A stretch of DNA of 64,000 nucleotides from Phoronis australis. Its lineage: Eukaryota; Phoronida; Phoronidae. The translations under genes were made by a program, and so were the position numbers. Below the pieces are notes generated by a model that saw nothing but the letters and a program-made list of their open reading frames with translations, searched no databases and had not been told where the DNA came from. Positions 55,401 through 64,000 of this stretch are shown here, one piece after another (positions within the stretch are counted from its first letter, which is position 1; every line of letters starts with the position of its first letter). The stretch lies in the NCBI GenBank assembly GCA_002633005.1, contig NMRA01000981.1, positions 16,486 to 80,485 on the forward strand, given 5' to 3'.

Positions 55401-58400
55401 TGCGTATCATTTTCACGAATTTGCAGTCCTTCACTGTAACTTCAAGCAAATTTGGTAACAGTTCCACGTTTTTAAGTGCGTCTCAGAGGCTTTATCAAGA
55501 AATCGTGGTAACATAACACATTATCTCCAATTTGCAAATACTATTTAATGACTTGAAATGTGTATTTAGGACATTAAACATGTGTTTATTGTGCGATTCT
55601 GTCAAAAGATGCTATAAAATCTATTCCAAAGCAAGCTTTTTCCGTACTTCTCAGAGGTAATACCATGCACCCATGGTAACATTTCACGTTTCTTTCGCCT
55701 TTCGATTACTATTTATAGTCTTGAAAATGTTACTTAGGGCACTAATAAATGTGTTTGGTGCTGCAGTGCTGCAAAACGTGCAGTTAATTGAAGTCTCACG
55801 ACAATTGCATCATTGAAGCACTAACCTGTTTGTGCATCATAGCTATATCTTGGACCGACTGTTATTCCTATACTCTTTATATTTCATTATTGATTGGAAA
55901 AACTATACAAGTAACATTTTCACGAGTTTTCAGTCCTTCAATATTATTTCATGCAGACGAAGATGTTCATGTTTTTTTAGTCTCTCTGTGGGCTTTAATG
56001 AAATTCTGAGGGTAAAATTTAATTTTGTTCCGACTTGCACTTATTAATGTATACCTGTTGGTATGATTATATACGTAACATTTTCACAATTTTGAAGGCC
56101 TTCAATGTACTTTTGCGAAGACATGGTAAAACTTTTGCGATGTTTGGGACCTCTGACAGGTTTCATCAGCCACTCACTTGAACAATTCACATTTTCACCG
56201 CCTGAAAAAATCCTATGGTTTGCCACATAGTATTTTTTAGTCCGTTCTTCGTATAGGTTGCAGTCAATCACCCATCGTAACATTTCACATCCTCTCCGAA
56301 CTTTGATATCTATTCAGGGTTATGAAAATGTTACTTAAGGTATCCCTGGAAATGCTCAGAGTAATGTAGTTCCACAGTGTGCATGATTTTTCATCACGAA
56401 GTTAAGTAGTGCATCATAGGTACATCGAGGGATATCCGTTAATTGCCCTTTCTTAGGTGTATCATTATTGATTTCTCAGATCTACATACGTAACAATTTC
56501 AAGATTTTGCCGCCTCTCAGTATTAACTTGATGCAGACTTTATAACATTTCCACGTTTTACGTCTTCCCAGTAAGTTATATAAAGCGCCTAATGTTTCAT
56601 TTCACATGCTATCCGCCTTCAGAAAACAGCTTAGGGACTTGAAAAAAAAATTAGGACAAAATATCGGTTTTGTCGTGAGAAGCTCGAGGCAGTGAAATGT
56701 CGATACAAATCATTTGTATTTCTTTCCTCCTTATGATCTATACAATGTAAACATGTAACAGTTTACATTTTCTCAGCCTTTAGAAAAGTATATAGTGTCT
56801 CGATAAAGTTTCATAGGGCATTTTTAAATGTCTTTGGTGCTGCGATAATGAAAAATGCGCAGTAAATTGCAGTCTTAGCACGTTTATCATTGCAGAACGA
56901 AGCAGTATGTGCTTCATAGCTTTATCGAGGATTATTTTTCATTCACGTATTTCTTAATGTTCCTTTATTGGTTGGTATAATTATATAGATAGCATTTTCA
57001 CGATTTTTGTGTCTTCCATGCGAGTTGATGTAAATTTGGTAACATTTTCAAATTTGTAGTCCCTTTGACAGGAGTCATCAAGCACTCATGGTAATATTTC
57101 TCATCCTCTCCTTCTTGCAAATAGAATTTTGACTGGAAAAGTTATTTAGGACAATAAAAAATGTGTTAGGTACTGCGATGCTTCAAAAGAGGCCCTGTAA
57201 CGTTGCGACAGAATATGAGCTTGTTCATCCTTTAAAAAGGTTATAACATGTACAATGGTAACAATTCACATTTTCTTCGCCTTGTGATTACTATTTTGCG
57301 TCTTGAAAAAGTTACTCAAGACGTTTATAAATATATTTGGTTTTGCAATGCTGCAAAATGCAAAGTAAATTGCAGTCTCACAACGTGCAAATCATTTTAA
57401 CACTAAAATGGTTTGCATCATACCTATGTTGTGGATTATCTTTTATTCGACATTCCTTTATGTTCCTTTATTTGTTGATATAACTAAATGCGTAACATTT
57501 TCACGAATTTGCAGTCCTTCAGTGTAACTTTTTGCAAATTTGGTAACAGTTTCACGTTTTAAAGTCCCTCTCAGAGGCTTTATCAAGCATTCTTGGTAAT
57601 ATAACACGTTATCTCCAATTTGCGAATAAAGTTTAATGACTTGAAAAGTGTAGTTAGGATATTAAACATGTGTTTATTGTGCGAATATGTCAAAGACGCA
57701 GTAAAATTCAATTCCAAAACACGCTTTTTCCGTACTTCTCACAGGTAATATCATTTACCCATGGTAACATTTCACGATTTCTTCGCCTTTTGATTACTAT
57801 TTATACTCTTGAAAATGTTACTTAGGACACTAATAGATGTGTTTGGTGATGCAATGCTGCAAAACGAGCAGTTAATTGGAGTCTCCCAGCATTTGCATTA
57901 TTGCAGCACTATCCTGGATGTGCATCAGAGCTAGATCAGGGACCACCTGTTTCTTCTAAACTCTTTTTGTATCATTATTGATTGAAAAAACTAAACAAGT
58001 AACATTTTCACGAATTTGCCGTCCTTCAGTGTAACTTCAAGCAAATTTGGTAACAGTTCCACGTTTTTAAGTCCGTCTCAGTATCTTTATCAAGAAATCG
58101 TGGTAACATAACACATTATCTCCAATTTGCAAATACTATTTAATGACTTGAAATGTGTATTTAGGACATTAAACATGTGTTTATTGTGCGAATCTGTCAA
58201 AAGACGCAGTAAAAATCTATTCCAAAGCACGCTTTTTCCGTACTTCTCAGAGGTAATATTATGCACCCATGGTAACATTTCACGTTTCTTTCGCCTTTCG
58301 ATTACTATTTATAGTCTTGAAAATGTTACTTAGGGCAGTAATAAATGTGTTTGGTGCTGCAGTGCTGCAAAACGTGCAGTTAATTGAAGTCTTACGGCAA

Positions 58401-61400
58401 TTGCATCATTGAAGCACTAACCTGTTTGTGAATCATAGCTATATCTTGGACCGACTGTTATTCCTAAACACTTTATATTTCATTATTGATTGGAAAAACA
58501 AGTAACATTTTCACGAGTTTTCAGTCCTTCAATATTATTTCATGCAGACGAAGATGTTCATGTTTTTTAGTACCTCTGAGTGCTTTAATGAAATTCTGAT
58601 GTTAAAATTTCAATTTTTCCGCCTTGCACTTATTAATGTCTACCTGTTGGTATGACTATATACGTAACATTTTCACAATTTTGAAGGCCTTCAGTGTACT
58701 TTTGCGAAGACTTGGTAAATTTTTTGCGATGTTTGGGACCTCTGACAGGTTTCATCAGCCACTCACTTGAACAATTCACATTTTCACCGCCAGGGAAAAT
58801 CCTAAGGTTTGCCCCATAGTATTTGTTCGTCCGTTCTTCGTATACGTTGCAGTTAATCACCCATCGTAACACTTCACATCCACAAATAAATGTGTTTGGT
58901 GATGCATTGCTGCAGAGCATGCAGTTAATTGGAGTCTCACAGCAATTGCATCTTTGCAGCACTATCCTGGATGTGCATCAGAGCTAGATCAGGGACCGCC
59001 TGTTAGTCCTAAACTCTTTATGTTCCATTATTGATTGAAAAACACTATACAAGTAACATTTTCACGAATTTGCCGTCCTTCAATGTAACTTCATGCAAAA
59101 TTGGTAACAGTTTCACGTTTTTAAGTCAGTCTCAGAGGCTTTATCAAGAAATCGTGGTAACATAACACATTATCTCCAATTTGCCAATTGTATTTAATGA
59201 CTTGAAAGGTGTATTTAGGACATTAAACATGTGTTTATTGTGCAAATCTGTCAAAAGACGCAGTAAAAATCTATTCCAAAGCACGCTTTTTCCGTACTTC
59301 TCACAGGTAATATCATGCACCCATGGTAACATTTCACGTTTCTTTCGCCTTTCGTAACATTTCACATCCTCTCCGAATTTTGATAACTATTCAGGGTTAC
59401 GAAAATGTTACTTAAGGCATCCTTGGAAATGCGCAGAGTAATGTAGTTCCACAGTGTGCATAATTTTTCATAACTAAGTTAAGTAGTGCATCATAGGTAC
59501 ATCGAGGGATATCCGTTAATTACCCTTTCTTAGATGTATCCTTATTGATTTCTCAGATCTCCATACGTAACAATTTCAATATTTTGCCGTCTCTCAGTAG
59601 TAACTTGATGGAGACTTTATAACATTTCCACGTTTTACGTCTTCCCAGTAAGTTATATAAAGCGCCTAATGTTTCATTTCACATTCTTATCGCCTTGCGA
59701 AAACAGCTTAGGGACTTGAAAAAAAAATTAGGACAAAATATCGGTTTTGTCGTGAGAAGCTCGAGGTAGTGAAATGTCGATACAAATCATTTGTATTTCT
59801 TTCCTCCTTATGATCTATACAATGTAAACATGTAACAGTTTACATTTTCTCAGCCTTTAGAAAAGTATATAGTGTCTCGATAAAGTTTCATAGGACATTT
59901 TTAAATGTCTTTGGTGCTGCGATAATGAAAAATGCGCAGTAAATTGCAGTCTCACAGCACATTTATCAATGCCGAACGAAGCAGTATGTGCAGCTTAGCT
60001 TTATCGTGGATTATTTTTCATTCACGTATTTCTTAATGTTCCTTTATTAGTTGGTATAATTATATAGGTAGCATTTTCACGATTTTTCCGTCTTCCATGT
60101 GAGTTCATGTAAATTTGGTAACATTTTCAAATTTGTAGTCCCTTTGACAGGATTCATCAAGCACTCATGGTAATATTTCTCATTCTCTCTTTCTTGAAAA
60201 TAGAATTTTGACTGCAAAAGTTATTTAGGACAATAAATATGTGTTATGTACTGTGATGCTTCAAAAGAGGCCCTGTAACGTTGCGACAAAATATGAGCTT
60301 GTTCATCCTTTAAAAAGGTTATAACATGTACCATGGTAACAATTCACATTTTCTTCGCCTTCTGATTACTATTTTGCGTCTTGAAAAAGTTACTCAAGAC
60401 GTTTATAAATTTATTTGGTGTTGCAATGCTGCAAAATGCAAAGTAAATTGCAGTCTCACAACGTGCAAATCATTTTAGCACTAAAATGGTTTGCATCATA
60501 GCTATGTTGTGGATTATCTTTTATTCGACATTCTTTTATGTTCCTTTATTTGTTGGTATAACTAAATGCGTAACATTTTCACGAATTTGCAGTCCTTCAG
60601 TGTAACTTCATGCAATTTGGTAACAGTTTCACTTCTTTAAGTCCGTCTCAGAGGCTTTATCAAGCATTCTTGGTAACATAACACATTATCTCCAATTTGC
60701 GAATACCTCTTAATGACTGGAAAAGTGTATTTAGGACATTAAAAATGTGTTTATTGTGCGAATCTGTCTAAAACGCAGTAAAATTCAATTCCAAAGCACG
60801 TTTATTCCGTTCATCTCACAGGTAATATCATGCACCCGTGGTAACATTTCACGATTCCTTCGCCTTCCGATTATGATTTATAGTCTTGAAAATGTTACTT
60901 AGGGCACTAATAAGTGTGTTTGGTGATGCAATGCTGCAAAACGATCAGTTAATTGGAGTTTCCCAGCATTTGCATCTTTGCAGCACTATCCTGGATGTGC
61001 ATCAGAGCTATATCAGAGACCGCCTGTTAGTACTAAACTTTTTATGTTGCATTATTGATTGGAAAAACTATACAAGTAACATTTTCACGAATTTGCCGTC
61101 CTTCAGTGTAACTTCATGCAAATTTGGTAGCAGCTTGTGGTAACATATCACATTATCTTCAATTTGCGAATACAATTTAATGACTTGAAAAGTGTATTAA
61201 TGACATTAAACATGTGTTTACTGAGCGAATCTGTCAAAAGACCCTCTAAAAATCAATTCCAAAGCACGCTTTTTCCGTACTTCTCACAGGTAATATCATG
61301 CAACCATGGTAACGTTTCAAGTTTCTTTCGCCTTTCGATTACTATTTATAGTCTTGAAAATGTTACTTAGGGCAGTAATAAATGTGTTTGGTGCTGCAGT

Positions 61401-62450
61401 GCTGCAAAACGTGCAGTTTATTGAAGTCTCACGACAATTGCATCATTGAAGCACTAACCTGTTTGTGAATCATAGCTATATCTTGGACCGACTGTTATTC
61501 CTAAACACTTTATATTTCATTATTGATTGGAAAAACTATACAAGTAACATTTTCACGAGTTTGCGGTCCTTCAATATTATTTCATGCAGACGTGTAAGAT
61601 GTTCAAGTTTTTTTTTAGTCCCTCAGAGTGCTTTAATAAAATTATGTTGGTAAATTTTCAAGTTTTCTCCGCCTTGCACTTATTAATGTTTATCTGTTGG
61701 TATGACTATATACGTAACATTTTCACGATGTTGAAGGCCTTCAATGTATTTTTGTGAAGATTTGGTAAAAATTCTACAATTTTTGGGACCTCTGAAAGAT
61801 TCATCAGCCACTCTCTTGAACAATTTAAATTTTCTCCGCCTTGAAAATTCTATGGTTTGTCCCAAAGTATTAGTTCTTCCCTCCTTCGTATAGATTGCAG
61901 TCAAGCACCCATGGTAAAATTTCACATTCTCTCCGGCTTGTGATATATATTCAATGTCATGGAAATGTTACTTAAGGCCTCTTTGAAAATGCGCAGAGTA
62001 GTGTAGTTCCACAGTGTGCATGATTTTTTAGCACTAAGTTAAGCTGTGCATCATAGGTACATCGAGAAATATCCGTTTCTTAAAAGAAGCCTTATTGATT
62101 GGCATATCTATATACGTAACATTTTCACGATTTTGCCGTCTTTCATGTAAGTTCATGTAAGTTTGGTAACATTTTCACATTTTTAGTCCCTCTAACAGGA
62201 TTCATCATTCACTCGCGGTAATATTTCTCATTCTCTCCACCTTGCAAATTGATTTTTGACTTGAAAATTTATTTAGGAGAATAAAAATGTGTTAATTGCT
62301 TTTGCTTGAATGTAGCCTTATTTTTTGGTATACCTATATAGTTTGATTGTTGTAACTATCTATGTAACATGTTCACCATTTTGTCGTCCATCAGTCGTAC
62401 CTTCATACAGCCTCGGTGACATTTTGACGTTTTTTCCGTCCTCATATCAA
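52495..62450. repeat. Complex satellite array around GTAACATTTTCAC
   Basis: Monomers of about 500 bp (some shortened to about 165 bp) repeat some 20 times. Each has three landmarks: ATAxACGTAACATTTTCACGA with xCCGTC(T/C)TTCA; AAATTTGGTAACATTTTCA with AGTCC-x(6)-ACAGG; and CATGGTAACATTTCACATT with CGCCTTGCG. A conserved tail follows, with a GTCTTGAAAA-x-GTTACTTAGGACA segment, TTTGGTGCTGC and GCAGTCTCAC. Higher-order copies share long near-identity, for example 55,101, 57,189 and 60,267 (GAGGCCCTGTAACGTTGCG), spaced 2,088 and 3,078 bp. ORFs inside are chance. Confidence 0.85.
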
Positions 62451-62689
62451 GATCATAAGGTTATATAAAGCACACATGTTAACAATTCGCCCTTAATTAC
62501 TATTTCGTAACATTTTCAGGTTTTTCGGCCCTTGAAGTGGTTGTGTCAAGCACCTACCTCAACATATTCAGGTTTTCTCCGACGAACTACATCAAAATGT
62601 AATCCCACCGTATGTTTGCAGCTCTAACCAAGTTAAGCATGGTACCCGTTATTTACTTTTCTATTTTATCGGTTAGTATGAGTACTCTC

Positions 62690-62850
62690 GTAACATTTTC
62701 ACGATTTCCCGTCCTGGTTGTTAGGTAAATAATGTAGACATGGTAACATTTTCACGATTTCCCGTCCCTGATTGTTAGGTAAATAATGTAGACATGGTAA
62801 CATTTTCACGATTTCCCGTCCCTGATTGTTAGGTCATGCAGACAAGGTAT
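62690..62850. repeat. 54-bp tandem repeat
   Basis: Three units of GTAACATTTTCACGATTTCC followed by CGTCC-x-TGGTTGTTAGG or CTGATTGTTAGG and a GTAAATAATGTAGACATG tail; the last unit is truncated. Near-perfect, so recent. Confidence 0.85.
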
Positions 62851-63924
62851 CATTTTCACGTTTTTGCGTCATGAAAATTGGTTGGCATCATGCACACATA
62901 GTAACGTTTCACATTTTCCGTCATGTCGATAATAACCCTCTGCATGTTTGGTATAATTTCCATTCATTCTCTTATACGTGAAAAAATCGTAGATTAAATA
63001 TGACTTAGCGACGTTAAAACACCACGGATACACAATCTACATGCATTACACGAGTCTTCGGCTTTGCAAACCATGATTGACTTACCGTCAGTTATAACCA
63101 GTTGAGGAATCTAATACAGGACTAATGATGATGACCACAGCGATCGAGCTTGTACTTATGAATCCAATAATATAATTGCAAACATTTGGTTTAGGATCAC
63201 TGATTTGAATGACATAGAAAACTTCAAAATCTATTTCATCAGCAGCCTTTTCAAATGTATCATTTTCAAAGTGTAGTAATGTCGACTTATAGCTGTTCAT
63301 TAGATTCATATTTCAATAACTTTTCGATGTCACTTTTTCAGTAGTAGTTTCAGTTGTATCATTTTCAAATGTAACTGTTTCAGTGTCATGCCTTTTTATG
63401 TAACGTTTTCGATGACACTTTTCAAAATGTAACATTTCGAAAAGTGTAACTTTTTCATCTGAGGCCTTTTTCAAAGTGACATTTCGTGAAACATTTTCAG
63501 TGGTAACTTTTCACGATCATTGTTACTTTTCACATCTTCTTAGAACAACGGCATTAGCTTGGGCGTTACTTTTTCATTCTAACACATTTACCGTCATACA
63601 GACTAAACGGTTGAATTAAAAAACGCGCGTACATTTATTTTTTCAATTTATATCAAAGACCTACTAGCAGCAAAAATATAAAATCAAATATCGCAGCACT
63701 TTAGAAGTTACGAAAAACGCAAATATCTCCGAAAATATTCATTCTTAATCAACGAAACTCGATTTCATGAATGTCTAGAAACAGAAAAATTTTCAGGCAA
63801 AATTTCAAAACGATCATCAAAAAAGCATAACAATGACAGCACGTGTTCAAAAAAAGTTACCCCAACTAAGAGTCCTTCAACAGAATGTGACATAAAATAG
63901 GTAACATTTTTTGAATACGTTTTA
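62850..63924. other. Satellite-like fringe and AT-rich DNA before the rRNA fragment
   Basis: Until about 63,540 short GTAAC-x-TTTTCA motifs persist in both spaced and fused forms, without the 500-bp monomer. 63,580-63,900 is AT-rich with no recognised feature. A last GTAACATTTTTTGAA stands at 63,901, 24 bp before the rRNA match. Confidence 0.5.

Positions 63925-63979
<55 letters not shown>
63925..63979 (+). rRNA. 18S (SSU) rRNA, 3'-terminal 55 nt only
   Basis: AGGAAGTAAAAGTCGTAACA through GGATCATTA is the universal metazoan 18S 3' end, including helix 45 (GTAGGTGAACCTGC) and the final GATCATTA. The bases before 63,925 do not continue as 18S, so the 5' approximately 1.75 kb of the gene is absent. 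A stretch after 63,979 (ACGTTACACCGC…) sits where ITS1 would start. Confidence 0.93.
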
Positions 63980-63982
<3 letters not shown>

Positions 63983-64000
63983 TTACACCGCTTTCTTCGC

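Noticed and set aside
56044-58962. Related minus ORFs of 79 and 109 codons in the satellite
   Set aside because: Their similarity reflects repeated satellite monomers; they are not kept open in other monomers.
52495-63540. CRISPR array (regular GTAACATTTTCAC repeats)
   Set aside because: Repeats are degenerate, spacing is irregular and the 'spacers' are themselves repeated; the host is eukaryotic.

Overview
The window is eukaryotic and almost certainly from an animal, probably a marine invertebrate; I cannot place the clade. The evidence is many short exons with GT-AG borders, a tRNA-derived SINE, Ty3/gypsy and BEL/Pao retrotransposon remains, several families of short inverted-repeat elements, a long complex satellite, and the 3' end of an 18S rRNA gene. 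Coding content is sparse and intron-rich, so simple ORFs are a poor guide. Genes were found by pairing acceptor and donor sites around short open stretches.

Positions 1-17,763 hold one multi-exon gene on the minus strand. I can read about 31 exons (one more is doubtful) from a likely start codon at 17,757 down to 90, and the gene runs off the left edge. The only recognised domain is a KMT5A-like SET domain built from exons at 6,632-6,560, 5,976-5,814 and 5,701-5,491. It is flanked on both sides by tiny exons, nearly all starting and ending between codons, that encode Lys/Arg-rich and acidic peptides. Serial duplication built the locus: 6.9-10.5 kb and 11.0-14.7 kb are paralogous blocks with the same exon series, and 1-5.3 kb and 15.2-16.4 kb are older relatives. 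The SET exons exist once. Spliced, the readable part is about 715-729 codons.

Positions 17.8-43 kb are gene-poor and repeat-rich. They hold two DR1-type sites, an LTR-like repeat present twice in opposite orientation, a decayed gypsy pol end, an inverted-repeat element with TA target duplication and a matching empty site in the window, a foldback element with an 8-bp target duplication, a SINE with 14-bp duplications, a family of GTTAACT-rich inverted-repeat elements, two BEL/Pao integrase pieces pointing away from each other, a decayed Cys-rich coding fragment, and roughly 1-kb dispersed repeats carrying GTAACATTTTCA.

Positions 43.3-49 kb hold a broken Ty3/gypsy element (promoter, primer-binding-like site, gag, CCHC knuckle, protease, start of reverse transcriptase). 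Its gag is split by a nested inverted-repeat element that also contains two single-N assembly joins. A frameshifted PHD-finger coding region follows at 49.0-50.3 kb.

Positions 52.5-63.5 kb are an irregular satellite with about 500-bp monomers built around GTAACATTTTCAC, with higher-order repeats of about 2.1 and 3.1 kb. The window closes with the last 55 nt of an 18S rRNA gene and the start of an ITS1-like sequence, joined directly to satellite-like DNA.
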